Notes: generated from the letters alone by a model not told the origin. 10,237 nt of DNA from Candidatus Brocadiaceae bacterium (GCA_003551785.1 PUNP01000416.1:1-10237); one strand, 5' to 3'. Counted from the first letter of the stretch, positions 1-8,277 are shown. A program made the numbers and translations.

Positions 1-347
1 CGAACCTGAACGGTGACTATATTTCCGATGCTGCCGCGGCGCAGGTAGGTGGTTTGGGCCTGGCACCGGGCGCTAACATCGGTGACGGATTGGCGCTTTT
101 CGAAGCCACTCATGGCACCGCGCCAAAATACGCCGGACTTGACAAAGTCAATCCGTCGAGCCTGATTTTAAGCGGAAGGATGATGCTTGAGTATCTGGAA
201 TGGCACGAAGCCGCCGAACTCGTACTGGACGGCCTTAAGAATGCCGTTGCCGATAAAACCGTTACCTATGATTTAGAACGGCAGATGGAAGGTGCTCAGC
301 TGCTTAAATGCTCCGAATTTGCCCAAGCTATTGTTGATCACATGTGA
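1..347 (+). CDS. icd: NADP-dependent isocitrate dehydrogenase, C-terminal part (5' end outside window)
   Basis: The TCA-cycle enzyme that oxidatively decarboxylates isocitrate to 2-oxoglutarate in the cytoplasm. Only the last 114 codons are present; the first complete codon is at position 3, and roughly 300 N-terminal residues lie upstream of the window. The reading begins [10 protein letters not shown] and continues with [11 protein letters not shown] and the coenzyme loop HGTAPKYAG, matching the end of the E. coli Icd family closely. In E. coli the NADP+-specificity residues include Lys344, Tyr345, Tyr391 and Arg395. Their counterparts are visible here as the K-Y of APKYAG and the Y and R of TVTYDLER, so NADP+ use is predicted. 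The stop is TGA at 345-347. The next gene starts 31 bases later on the same strand, so co-transcription is likely. No internal frameshift is seen. Confidence 0.95.
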   Translation, partial: NLNGDYISDAAAAQVGGLGLAPGANIGDGLALFEATHGTAPKYAGLDKVNPSSLILSGRMMLEYLEWHEAAELVLDGLKNAVADKTVTYDLERQMEGAQLLKCSEFAQAIVDHM

Positions 348-378
348 ACCCGAAGATTTCAATCGGAAGAATTAGCTA

Positions 379-1353
379 ATGGGAAAAATACTCATAACCG
401 GTGGTGCCGGTTTTATCGGCTCGCATTTGACTGAACGCTTACTGGCTGATGGTTATGAGGTATATGTATTAGACAACCTCAGCACGGGTTCGCTGGATAA
501 TTTAGCTGCTGTTGAAGAGAATCCCCGTCTGCATGTCGTTGTCGATGGCATTGAAAATCAGTCCCTGCTCAATCGTCTTGCGGAAAAAGTTGACATCATT
601 TATCACCTTGCGGCCGCCGTTGGTGTAAAATTGATAGTTAAGGAACCTGTAGAGACCATAGAGACGAATATAGCCGGTGCTGAGAATGTAATGAAAGCTG
701 CCCTGAATGAAAAAGTCAAGAAAATCTTCCTGGCCTCGACCAGCGAAGTTTACGGAAAAGGGACAACAAAGAAGTTTGCTGAGGATGATGATCTGATCTT
801 TGGAGCCACTACCCGCAACAGGTGGAGTTACGGCTGCTCAAAAGCTATCGATGAATTCCTTGCTTTAGCATATCACCAGTCAAAAGGACTGCCGATCATT
901 ATCGGGCGTCTTTTTAATACTGTCGGGCCGCGTCAGGTAGGCAATTACGGTATGGTTATACCTCGATTCGTCCAGAAGGCTTTAGCCGGGGAACCTATAG
1001 AAGTGTATGGTGATGGTGCTCAAGTACGGTGCTTTACGCATGTCACCGATATTATCGAAGCGCTGTGTTTATTATTAAATAAAGACTCAGCGACGGGTGA
1101 GATTTTTAATATTGGATCTGACGAACCTATAACTATCCGTCAGTTAGCCGAAAAAGTCAAAGCTCTGGTTAATCCCGACGTCGAAATCAAACATATTCCC
1201 TACGCCCGGGCTTATGGCCCGGGGTTTGAGGATATTAAGATCAGACGCCCGGATATAAGTAAACTGGAAAAAGCCATCGGATTTAAGCCGTCAATATCCC
1301 TTGATGAAATCATATGTGATGTAATGGAATATATGCAGCAATGCACGAAATAA
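379..1353 (+). CDS. Extended SDR nucleotide-sugar epimerase/dehydratase (GalE/UXS/ArnA-dehydrogenase-like)
   Basis: A 324-residue NAD(P)-dependent enzyme of the extended short-chain dehydrogenase family, acting on nucleotide-activated sugars in the cytoplasm. The N-terminal Rossmann fold shows GGAGFIGSH at residues 8-16 and an acidic cofactor position at D32 (LDNLSTG). The catalytic set is visible: STSEVYG at 120-126, then YGCSK at 151-155, giving the Tyr-x3-Lys pair Y151/K155. The substrate-binding half contains GRLFNTVGPRQ (176-186) and VRCFTHVTD (216-224), as in epimerases and UDP-glucuronate decarboxylases. Full family length, no signal peptide. The ATG at 379 has a modest purine-rich site (GGAAG, 365-369) about 9 bases upstream. 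The 3' end overlaps the following hydrolase by 13 bases, implying translational coupling. The exact reaction (4-epimerase, decarboxylase or 4,6-dehydratase) cannot be read from the sequence alone. Confidence 0.85.
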   Translation: MGKILITGGAGFIGSHLTERLLADGYEVYVLDNLSTGSLDNLAAVEENPRLHVVVDGIENQSLLNRLAEKVDIIYHLAAAVGVKLIVKEPVETIETNIAGAENVMKAALNEKVKKIFLASTSEVYGKGTTKKFAEDDDLIFGATTRNRWSYGCSKAIDEFLALAYHQSKGLPIIIGRLFNTVGPRQVGNYGMVIPRFVQKALAGEPIEVYGDGAQVRCFTHVTDIIEALCLLLNKDSATGEIFNIGSDEPITIRQLAEKVKALVNPDVEIKHIPYARAYGPGFEDIKIRRPDISKLEKAIGFKPSISLDEIICDVMEYMQQCTK

Positions 1354-2156
1354 TCGACTTTCACACGCATGCTTTCCCCGATAAGCTCGCTCCCAGGGCA
1401 CTGACGCATTTAAAAGCCCAATCCAAAATAAGTAAGGTTGATGCTTATACCGACGGCACAGTAAACGGGCTCCGGCAATCCATGGCAGATGCCGGGATCA
1501 ATAGAAGTGTAATTTGCTCCATAGCTACGAATGAGGCACAGTTTATCCCTATTTTAACGTGGTCGGCAAGTGCCGCTTCCCCCCATTTTATACCATTTGC
1601 CTCCATACACCCTGAAAGTCATAACGTCGTAGAGCAGATAAAAAAAGTAAAGGAAGCCGGCTTCAAGGGCATAAAGATACATCCGCAGCATCAGGATTTT
1701 GACATTCTTTCGGACTCAGTTCAAAGTTTTTTCATAGAAATGAACAAGACCGATTTGATATTAGTGACTCACTGCGGACTGGATTTTGCTTTTGGGGATA
1801 GAGATTACCGGGCTGCTGTTTGGAAAATACGGGAACTGCATGCAGCCTATCCCGGTATCAGGCTTATTGCTACTCATATGGGGGGGTGGATGCAATGGGA
1901 GCAATCGCTGGATATGCTGGCAGGCACGGATGTATATTTCGATACATCTTTCAGCGTGGGATTCGCCGATGATGATTTAATGCTGGAATTCTTCCGGAAA
2001 CACCCTACAGACCGAATAGTTTTTGGCAGCGACAGCCCCTGGACTTCGCAGTCAGAGAGTCTTTCATCTGTTAAAAAACTGCTTTCATTACAACATGACC
2101 GCGAGCTGTTAGATATGATTTTTTCCGGAAATGCAAGAAAATTATTATCAATCTGA
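1341..2156 (+). CDS. Amidohydrolase_2 family TIM-barrel metal-dependent hydrolase
   Basis: A 271-residue soluble hydrolase or decarboxylase of the amidohydrolase superfamily. The metal-ligand pattern is complete: HTH at residues 8-10 at the end of the first strand, GIKIHP at 110-115, VTHCG with H144, ATHMGG with H179, and the C-terminal GSDSPW with D231. These match the HxH / His / His / Asp scheme of this family (Pfam Amidohydro_2 type). There is no signal peptide or membrane segment. The ATG at 1341 lies inside the end of the upstream epimerase gene (13-base overlap) with no strong Shine-Dalgarno, so translation is probably coupled to that gene. Pairing with a nucleotide-sugar enzyme suggests a small-molecule or sugar-derivative substrate, but this is inference. 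Its last 9 bases overlap the end of the convergent PilO/GspM-like gene. The substrate is unknown. Confidence 0.85.
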   Translation: MHEIIDFHTHAFPDKLAPRALTHLKAQSKISKVDAYTDGTVNGLRQSMADAGINRSVICSIATNEAQFIPILTWSASAASPHFIPFASIHPESHNVVEQIKKVKEAGFKGIKIHPQHQDFDILSDSVQSFFIEMNKTDLILVTHCGLDFAFGDRDYRAAVWKIRELHAAYPGIRLIATHMGGWMQWEQSLDMLAGTDVYFDTSFSVGFADDDLMLEFFRKHPTDRIVFGSDSPWTSQSESLSSVKKLLSLQHDRELLDMIFSGNARKLLSI

Positions 2157-2687
2157 CCTTCTGATTCCGGTCACCGTTAAATTCACAGTGAGCCCCTGCT
2201 GCTGTTGCTGCGTTCCGCGACGGGTTCTTTGCCGCCGCATGTCAACGCTGTTTAACTGTAAGGCGGTTTCCGCTTGTTCAAGGTAACGGAAAAAATTAAT
2301 AAGTTCCTCCCAGCCTGTTTCCGTAATTCTGATATCCATTGTCACCTGTGTAATTCTTTCTCCCTGGACTTCTCGTGTGCTGTCCAGTGACCAGCCGTCG
2401 ATCCCTGATTCGTTAACAGCTTGTTCTATGAAACCCAACGGACTGAATCCAGCTTCCGGACGCGGTACTTCTTCGCTTAGCTGCTCGATTTCACGTTCAA
2501 GCCGCACATATTCTTCAGCCAGGCTGCTAACTTCCGACAAAGTTTCCTGCTTATCCGGAATTATTCGCCGGGTAAGGCTGCGATTTCTTTCAATCGTCGG
2601 CCGGATGGAGAAATGGTAGCCCAAAACAGCTAATACAGCACCTACTGCGATGACAATTAATTTTTTTTCTCGCGTTGATAGTGTCAT
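2148..2687 (-). CDS. PilO/GspM-like inner-membrane alignment protein
   Basis: A 179-residue bitopic membrane protein with the architecture of type IV pilus PilO or type II secretion GspM. It has a short basic cytoplasmic N-terminus (TREKKL), one membrane helix at about residues 9-27, a charged coiled-coil stretch at about 45-75, and a periplasmic alpha/beta domain at about 80-178. The family is very divergent, so the call rests on architecture plus position. It starts only 3 bases after the stop of the PilM/GspL-like gene, the order PilM-PilN-PilO known for pilus platforms. The ATG at 2685-2687 has an AGGGA-type site about 9-10 bases upstream inside the end of that gene. A run of five glutamines sits at residues 160-164 near the C-terminus, from a CTG/TTG-repeat on the plus strand. 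It would pair with the PilN-like domain in the periplasm to align the ATPase with the outer-membrane machinery. It is the last gene of the minus-strand cluster. Confidence 0.7.
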   Translation of the reverse strand: MTLSTREKKLIVIAVGAVLAVLGYHFSIRPTIERNRSLTRRIIPDKQETLSEVSSLAEEYVRLEREIEQLSEEVPRPEAGFSPLGFIEQAVNESGIDGWSLDSTREVQGERITQVTMDIRITETGWEELINFFRYLEQAETALQLNSVDMRRQRTRRGTQQQQQGLTVNLTVTGIRRSD

Positions 2688-2690
2688 TAC

Positions 2691-4130
2691 CTAAATGTCC
2701 CTGTTAATATCTATACTCATGACAAAGCCAACTTGTGCCGTTCCCGCCCTGCTGGACAAATTAACTTCCACATTGGCAAAATAATCTACTTCAGCCATTA
2801 TCCGCTGTAACTGCTCCGCTCGTGAAAAACTACCAGCGGTTCCGGTTATAATAAGTGAATCCGGGCGTGCCTGAATTCTATCGAGTTCAACGTCAAATTC
2901 CCGTGGCACATTTCGATTGAAAATGTTGATCAAAGATACGGGACTGATTTGTTTCCCCACAGCTGCGGTTAATCCCTGGTATCTTTCCTGCAAATCCTGA
3001 AGCGCTAATTCCAGTTCGTGTGCGGGGTCTATCACGTCAGGCATATTGGGGATCACCATTTCTAAAGATTCACGTATTGCGCGATCCATTTTTTCATTCA
3101 CATTCTCCAGTCGGCGATTATCGATATAGAGACGTCCCACTCCCACCCCAATTATTGCAATAAGCAAAACGGCACTAAGGGCTAAAAGAGCGACTGGTTT
3201 TTCTCCAGCCTTCTCCTCCTCTTTGAATGAATCAACAAAATTGGGACGATTACCACCCAAAGCAAAGAAGGCGAGCGCGGCGGGAAGAAAAAACTCGGGA
3301 TCAAGCTCTTCACCGCCTGCTATAGCGTCAAAAACGGAAATATGCTTAAGGTTCTCATTTAATACATCGAACCCCGCAGATTCATAAATTTGCCTGGGAA
3401 CATTGGCGATGAGAGGCGATTTCTGGCCGCCAAGTGTACCGAAAACCCGCCTTTTCCCCAGTTCAAGATCGCGTTTTAAATTCGTGATGGAACTGCTGTC
3501 AGTAAAGGACCGAGTGAAAGTCGGCATCGTCCGCAGCATAGCTTTGGCGCCGTTTTTATAATACGCGGCACAACAGCGATTCGGGTCAACGTGCAAAGCG
3601 GTAAAATTCGTTATATCAAGATCGCCTGCTAAATAAGAGATAGCTGCATCTAAAGTCGAAGGTGCCGGCGTTATAATATCAGGTTTGACTTTTACTGAAT
3701 CAAAAGCCTGCATTATCTTTTCGAGTTTCAGTTTACTTATAGCAGCAACCGGTATTTCCTGCTGTGCTTGAGAACTTACTCCCAAAGATGCATCCGAAAC
3801 GTCTGCAATGATATTATCAAAATCAATCGGCACAGAGTCTTCGATCAAGCTTTTCAGCACACTTCTGATTTGCTGTAAGTTGGGGATAGCAGTAACAACT
3901 TGAGCGAAGAAGACCTGATCATCCGGTGGTGAAACGGCAACTATAGCGCGTCGTGAGAATCCATGTTCAGTAAAAAGCGAACGGACCGCCGATTCGAAGC
4001 GCGATTCTTTCATATCCGCCTTTATTGACGCCGTGTTGCATATGCCAAGCTTTTTCTTTGACGGTGCCAGTTCTATTGCGGAGAGACCGTCGTTACGCAA
4101 TTCTATTCCTATGATGTTCTTTCTTATCAT
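2691..4130 (-). CDS. pilM: PilM-PilN fusion (GspL-like) pilus/secretion platform protein
   Basis: A 479-residue single-pass inner-membrane protein. Residues 1 to about 300 look like the actin-like cytoplasmic PilM domain: it opens with IIGIELRNDGLSAIEL, has AVSPPDDQVFF at 65-75, and DPEFFLPAALAFFALGG at 277-293, resembling the final helix of PilM. A hydrophobic helix at about 313-332 follows. Then comes a helical or coiled segment (338-390) and an alpha/beta domain (about 395-475) resembling PilN or the periplasmic ferredoxin-like part of GspL. In most type IV pilus systems PilM and PilN are separate; GspL of type II secretion has this joined order, so either name fits. It would recruit the assembly ATPase to the membrane and pair with the PilO/GspM-like protein encoded 3 bases downstream. 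The ATG at 4128-4130 is preceded by AAAGGAG (4134-4140), an unusually good ribosome site for this window though only 3 bases from the ATG. The 105 bases to dnaJ hold no clear promoter or terminator. Confidence 0.78.
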   Translation of the reverse strand: MIRKNIIGIELRNDGLSAIELAPSKKKLGICNTASIKADMKESRFESAVRSLFTEHGFSRRAIVAVSPPDDQVFFAQVVTAIPNLQQIRSVLKSLIEDSVPIDFDNIIADVSDASLGVSSQAQQEIPVAAISKLKLEKIMQAFDSVKVKPDIITPAPSTLDAAISYLAGDLDITNFTALHVDPNRCCAAYYKNGAKAMLRTMPTFTRSFTDSSSITNLKRDLELGKRRVFGTLGGQKSPLIANVPRQIYESAGFDVLNENLKHISVFDAIAGGEELDPEFFLPAALAFFALGGNRPNFVDSFKEEEKAGEKPVALLALSAVLLIAIIGVGVGRLYIDNRRLENVNEKMDRAIRESLEMVIPNMPDVIDPAHELELALQDLQERYQGLTAAVGKQISPVSLINIFNRNVPREFDVELDRIQARPDSLIITGTAGSFSRAEQLQRIMAEVDYFANVEVNLSSRAGTAQVGFVMSIDINRDI

Positions 4131-4133
4131 AAT

Positions 4134-4140
4134 CTCCTTT
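4134..4140 (-). promoter_or_regulatory. Strong Shine-Dalgarno of the pilM/N fusion gene
   Basis: On the minus strand the bases read AAAGGAG followed by ATT and the ATG. This is the clearest ribosome binding site in the window and fixes the start of the PilM-like protein at 4130. The gap of 3 bases is short compared with the usual 5-9. Confidence 0.6.
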
Positions 4141-4235
4141 TGACGTTAGTACCCAAAGGACCACATGTTCCCTGGAACGCCGGGTTCATCGTCCATACAT
4201 TAAAATTAAGACGTGGTTTACTGATGACTTGCCTT

Positions 4236-5342
4236 TTAACGGCATTCGGCAAATTTGCAGAGCAGTTCTTTCTGTTTATCCGAGAGTCTTCTGGGAATTT
4301 TGACATTTACCTCTACATAATGGTCGCCTTTACGTCCGTTTTTCGCTTTAATACCTTTCCCTTTCAATCTCATTTTTTGCCCCGGCTGAACGCCCGGAGG
4401 AATTTTCAAGTTGACTTGTCCATCAATGATATCGACTTCTTTTTCTGTACCGAGGGCGGCTTCAACCATACTGACCTCAACCTTACCGTAAATATCCAGT
4501 CCTTTGCGGCTAAATTTAGGATGCTTCTCGACGCCGACTTCTAAAATTAAGTCGCCGGTGGAACCCCCGGCTGTCCCCTGTCCCCCCATACCTTTAAGTC
4601 GGAGTTTTTGTCCGTCTTCGATACCGGGTGGTATAGAGACATCAATGCCGGATTCAACCTCCTGAGTTCCACTGCCGCTGCAAAGAGAGCAGGGGCTATG
4701 GATGATTTTGCCCCTTCCAAAACATTGCGGGCAAGTCTGGGAGATACTAAAATCCCCCCTTCCGCTTGCAGTGCGGCCTCGCCCACCGCAACGTGGGCAA
4801 ATATCGGTTCGGGTACCCGGCGCGGCTCCCGTTCCGCCACATCGTTCACATTCCTGCTGACGAGGAACTCTCACGGTAACTTTACCGCCTTTGACCGCCT
4901 TCTGGAAAGGGATGGTAACACGGCTTCGAACGTCACGTCCGCGCTCTTTCATGCTATATTCAGGGCCTGCACCACGTCCTTCCCCGAAAATGCTGCTGAA
5001 AATATCCTCAAATCCCATGTCAGAGAAACCGGATTGACGATTTCCAGACCGTGGACCGGCAGAGCCAAAGATGTCTTCGAAACCCGCCCCCCCCATTCCA
5101 GCGCCTCCGCCTTGCTTTTGCCATTGCCTTAATTCATCGTATTTCTTTTTCTTTTCAGGGTTTGAAAGTACATTATATGCTTCGCTTATCTCCTTGAACT
5201 TCTCTTGAGCGGCATCACTGCCTTTATTTCTATCAGGATGATATTTTTTGGCTAATTTTCGATACGACTTATGTATCTCATCTTTAGAAGCATTTTCAGG
5301 CACACCGAGGATTTTATAATAATCTTTTTCCGTCATAGGCAT
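4236..5342 (-). CDS. dnaJ: Chaperone protein DnaJ (type I Hsp40)
   Basis: A 368-residue cytoplasmic co-chaperone that stimulates DnaK ATPase and delivers unfolded clients. All domains are in order. The J domain is residues 5-71 with HPD at 35-37. A Gly/Phe-rich linker spans about 78-125. Four CxxCxGxG zinc motifs follow: CERCGGTG (165), CPRCGGRG (182), CPQCFGRG (204) and CSLCSGSG (218). The C-terminal substrate-binding domains end in the usual [13 protein letters not shown]. Length is normal for the family (about 370-380). The ATG at 5342 gives MPMTEKDYY; a second ATG two codons on (5336) would also fit. Neither has a visible Shine-Dalgarno, and a candidate promoter at 5351-5379 would give an almost leaderless mRNA. 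dnaK and grpE are not nearby; instead it lies between pilT (33 bases upstream) and the pilM/N fusion. No key residue is missing. Confidence 0.97.
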   Translation of the reverse strand: MPMTEKDYYKILGVPENASKDEIHKSYRKLAKKYHPDRNKGSDAAQEKFKEISEAYNVLSNPEKKKKYDELRQWQKQGGGAGMGGAGFEDIFGSAGPRSGNRQSGFSDMGFEDIFSSIFGEGRGAGPEYSMKERGRDVRSRVTIPFQKAVKGGKVTVRVPRQQECERCGGTGAAPGTRTDICPRCGGRGRTASGRGDFSISQTCPQCFGRGKIIHSPCSLCSGSGTQEVESGIDVSIPPGIEDGQKLRLKGMGGQGTAGGSTGDLILEVGVEKHPKFSRKGLDIYGKVEVSMVEAALGTEKEVDIIDGQVNLKIPPGVQPGQKMRLKGKGIKAKNGRKGDHYVEVNVKIPRRLSDKQKELLCKFAECR

Positions 5343-5350
5343 ATTGAAGT

Positions 5351-5379
5351 AATATAATAAATTTAGACTTAATTGTTAA
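5351..5379 (-). promoter_or_regulatory. Candidate sigma70-type promoter for dnaJ
   Basis: Read on the minus strand: a -35 box TTAACA (5374-5379), a 17-base spacer, and a -10 box TATATT (5351-5356). Each box is one base from consensus. Transcription would start near 5344, only about two bases before the dnaJ ATG. The region is AT-rich, so a chance match is possible. The -35 box overlaps the end of pilT. Confidence 0.4.
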
Positions 5380-6467
5380 TTTTCATCATCACTTTCTTCA
5401 GCAAGATCCAGTTCTCTGACTCTACTGGTCGTATCTTCATTATACCGGCATCTGGTCAAAACTTCACTGCGATTAATAATACCATCTGCGTATAGCTCAA
5501 CTAATGAGTCATCAAGCAGCTTCATTCCTTTATCTCTGCTGGTTTGGATAGTTGAGTCTATACGGAACATTTTATTTTCACGTATAAGGTTTTTAACGGC
5601 ATTATTGGAGATTAAGATTTCATGAGCGGCAACTATTCCTTTACCATCTTTTTTAGGAACTAATGTTTGGCTGATAACGGTGACCAATGTTGAAGCAAGC
5701 TGGGTTCGTACCTGTTCCTGCTGTGAGGACGGGAATTGGTCAACGATACGTTCGACAGTTTCCTGGGCGCTATTGGTATGCAGAGTTGAAAAGACCAAAT
5801 GCCCGGTTTCGGCGGCCGCAATGGCCAATTGAGTGCTTTCCAGGTCGCGCATCTCCCCGACCAGAATGATGTCGGGTGCCTGGCGCAAAGCCCGGCGAAG
5901 CGCTTCGGTAAAATTGGGGACATCCGCCCCTAACTCTCTTTGGCTGACAACGGATTCTTTATGTTTGTGGCGATATTCTATAGGGTCTTCGATAGTAATT
6001 ATATGCGAGCGACGGTTAGCGTTAACAAAATCTATCATAGTAGCCAGCGTAGTTGTTTTACCGCTCCCTGTCGGCCCGGTAACCAATATAAGTCCTCTGG
6101 GTTTGAACAATAACTCTTGTATTCTGTCGTCCAGTCCTAACTCATTAAAAGTTAAAATACGCCATGGGATAAGGCGCAGGACAATGCATATATGGCCTTG
6201 CTGACGATAAACAGCCACTCTGAAACGGCCTTGTTCTTCAAAGGCGAAACCGAAATCCGTCGACCCGAGCTCTTGCAATTCCTGTTGTTTATGCTCGGGA
6301 GTTATACTTTTCATCAGTGCCACGGTATCATCAGGTTCCAAAGTTTTAGTTTGCAAGCTTCGGAGTTCGCCGAACAATCTGAAAACTGGTGGTCTTCCAA
6401 CAGTTAAAATAATATCTTCCGCTTTTTTTTTGATAGCTGCCGTAAGCAGCTTTTCCATCTGAATCAT
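5376..6467 (-). CDS. pilT: Type IV pilus twitching motility / retraction ATPase PilT
   Basis: A 363-residue cytoplasmic hexameric ATPase that depolymerises pili. The N-terminal PAS-like domain covers about residues 1-105. The RecA-like domain carries Walker A GPTGSGKT (131-138, K137), the Asp-box region TIEDPIEY (158-165, catalytic-type E160), Walker B DIILVGEMRD (199-208, E205) and the His box HLVFSTLHTN (223-232). NAVKNLIREN (289-298) corresponds to the AIRNLIRE motif typical of PilT and needed for retraction, which separates it from the assembly ATPase. The C-terminal tail is acidic (EESDDEN). The ATG at 6467 (MIQMEKLL) lies 5 bases after the stop of the pilB-like gene, with GAGGA overlapping that gene's last codons as ribosome site; an in-frame ATG three codons later is an alternative. 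Coupled translation with the upstream ATPase gene is likely. Length is close to known PilT proteins (about 345-370). Confidence 0.95.
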   Translation of the reverse strand: MIQMEKLLTAAIKKKAEDIILTVGRPPVFRLFGELRSLQTKTLEPDDTVALMKSITPEHKQQELQELGSTDFGFAFEEQGRFRVAVYRQQGHICIVLRLIPWRILTFNELGLDDRIQELLFKPRGLILVTGPTGSGKTTTLATMIDFVNANRRSHIITIEDPIEYRHKHKESVVSQRELGADVPNFTEALRRALRQAPDIILVGEMRDLESTQLAIAAAETGHLVFSTLHTNSAQETVERIVDQFPSSQQEQVRTQLASTLVTVISQTLVPKKDGKGIVAAHEILISNNAVKNLIRENKMFRIDSTIQTSRDKGMKLLDDSLVELYADGIINRSEVLTRCRYNEDTTSRVRELDLAEESDDEN

Positions 6468-6472
6468 AATTA

Positions 6473-8191
6473 TTATTCCTCAACCATTTCAACACTTCCG
6501 GCCACTCTGATAACTTCCTCTAAAGTCGTCATACCGCTCTGGGCTTTCCGCAAGCCGTCTTCAAGCAATGTAACCATGCCTTCGGCACGTGATTTAGCTC
6601 TGAGCTCACCTGCTTGTGCACCTTCGAAGGCCATATCTCTTAACTCTTGCGTCATCTCCATAAGCTCAAAAATGCCTTTTCGGCCTTTATAACCGCTTCC
6701 ATTACAATCCGAGCAGCCGGTTCCTCTATAAAACACCATATCTTTCGCTTCGTCAGGCGTTAAACCAACCGCCCGAAAATAATCTTCGGTGTACTCATAG
6801 GGTTCCTTGCAGCTTTTGCAAATGCACCTGACAAGTCTTTGTGCCATAGAAGCAACAACGGATGAAGCCACCATGAAGGGTTTGATGCCCAGGTCAATAA
6901 GACGCGGTATAGCGGTCGGTGCGTCGTTCGTATGCAAGGTACTAAAAACCAGGTGTCCGGTCAGGGCGGCCCGCATGGCAATCTCAGCCGTATCTTTATC
7001 ACGAATCTCACCGACGAGGATTATTTCAGGGGCCTGACGCAGCATAGCTCTTAAGATTCGGGGGAATGACCGCCCTATACTGGTATCGACCTGTGTTTGA
7101 TTAATTCCGGATATCTGATATTCGACGGGGTCTTCAGCCGTAAGAATTTTGGTATCCGGACGATTCAAAGCATTCAAAGCGGAATACAGCGTAGTCGTTT
7201 TACCACTTCCCGTAGGACCGGTGACGAGAAAAATGCCGTTGGGCTGGCTAATAATGTTCTGGAAGCGTCCCAAATCATCTTCATGAAAGCCTAATTCAGT
7301 TAACTGTACTCTTACAGACTCTTTATCGAGGATACGCATCACGACACTTTCGCCGTCGGTGCATGGAATGTTACTAACACGCAAATCAATAGGACGGCCT
7401 CCGCACTTAAGAATAATACGCCCGTCCTGAGGGCGTCGTTTTTCAGCCAAATCCATCCCAGCCATCAGCTTGAGCCGAGCGGTCATTGCATTCTGCAACC
7501 GTTTTGGTGGAGATTCCACTTCAGAACATACACCGTCGATTCTATATCTGATACGCAAACGATTGGCGAGTGGTTCGATATGTATATCACTTGCCCTTGC
7601 CCGCACAGCCTCTTCGATGACGAGGTTGACGAGGCGTATTATTGCCACGTCCTGGCCGTCATCCGCTTCATTCTCATCCTCCTCGGCGGCTGTTAATTCT
7701 GCAAAAGACATTTCGCTTTCGGTAAATTCCTGCAACATAGTATCTACGGTAGACTCTTCACGGCCATAATAGCGCTCAATAGCTTGCTCAATATCGTCTG
7801 GAACTGCGAGAACCGGTTTAATTTCTTTGTTAAGAATGAACTGGAGGTTATCTATAGTGCTTAAATCCAAATCTGATATAGCAACCGTGAGTCTCGAATC
7901 ACGCAGTCTGAGCGGCATTATATTATGCATTTGTGCGGTATCGCGCGGAACAGCTTCGACGGCTTCGCTTTGTGGTTTTATTCGGGTCAGATCAGCCACG
8001 GGAACATCATATTGATCACCAACGGCCTGGAGGATTTCCTTTTCATCAGTAAAGCCGAATTTACATAGAATCTCCCCAATGCGCATTTTCTCGCTTGACT
8101 TCTTTTGGTATTCAAGGGCCTGATTTAACTGACCTTCATCAATCAGCCCCTTTTCAATTAAACGCTGTCCCAGAAGTGCCTGTTTAACCAT
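6473..8191 (-). CDS. pilB: GspE/PilB-family assembly ATPase with MshEN N-terminal domain
   Basis: A 572-residue cytoplasmic hexameric ATPase that powers pilus extension (or pseudopilus assembly). The N-terminus has two consecutive MshEN-type motifs, residues 6-29 (LLG...Q) and 37-60 (RIG...Q), the pattern known to bind c-di-GMP in MshE and relatives. An acidic linker at about 168-180 (TAAEEDENEADDG) joins it to the motor. The motor shows ASDIHIEP and RIRYRIDG (200-220), Walker A GPTGSGKT (325-332, K331), AEDPVEY (352-358), Walker B EIILVGEIRD (389-398, E395) and the His box GHLVFSTLHTND (412-423). The zinc tetracysteine is present: C458/C461 and C493/C496. The ATG at 8191 has GGGAT about 7 bases upstream. 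It is the first gene of the minus-strand pilus cluster. PilB and GspE cannot be told apart by sequence alone; the adjacent pilT favours PilB. Confidence 0.92.
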   Translation of the reverse strand: MVKQALLGQRLIEKGLIDEGQLNQALEYQKKSSEKMRIGEILCKFGFTDEKEILQAVGDQYDVPVADLTRIKPQSEAVEAVPRDTAQMHNIMPLRLRDSRLTVAISDLDLSTIDNLQFILNKEIKPVLAVPDDIEQAIERYYGREESTVDTMLQEFTESEMSFAELTAAEEDENEADDGQDVAIIRLVNLVIEEAVRARASDIHIEPLANRLRIRYRIDGVCSEVESPPKRLQNAMTARLKLMAGMDLAEKRRPQDGRIILKCGGRPIDLRVSNIPCTDGESVVMRILDKESVRVQLTELGFHEDDLGRFQNIISQPNGIFLVTGPTGSGKTTTLYSALNALNRPDTKILTAEDPVEYQISGINQTQVDTSIGRSFPRILRAMLRQAPEIILVGEIRDKDTAEIAMRAALTGHLVFSTLHTNDAPTAIPRLIDLGIKPFMVASSVVASMAQRLVRCICKSCKEPYEYTEDYFRAVGLTPDEAKDMVFYRGTGCSDCNGSGYKGRKGIFELMEMTQELRDMAFEGAQAGELRAKSRAEGMVTLLEDGLRKAQSGMTTLEEVIRVAGSVEMVEE

Positions 8192-8277
8192 TTTTAATAT
8201 CCCGCAATTTTATGTTTATTTTATTGACGAAATGATTTACAGTAATTATTCATTAAATCGACGGTTCTTCAACTTTA

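Noticed and set aside
2186..2215. CTG-type microsatellite in the PilO/GspM-like gene as a phase-variation tract
   Set aside because: It is only five glutamine codons with mixed CAG/CAA and in triplet units, so length changes would not shift the frame.
4167..4178. Palindrome GTTCCCTGGAAC between dnaJ and pilM as an operator
   Set aside because: It is short, isolated and not next to any recognisable promoter; no second site was found.
4547..5132. Overlapping open frames on both strands inside dnaJ
   Set aside because: They are frame shadows of the GC-rich zinc-finger coding region; dnaJ is intact in its own frame.
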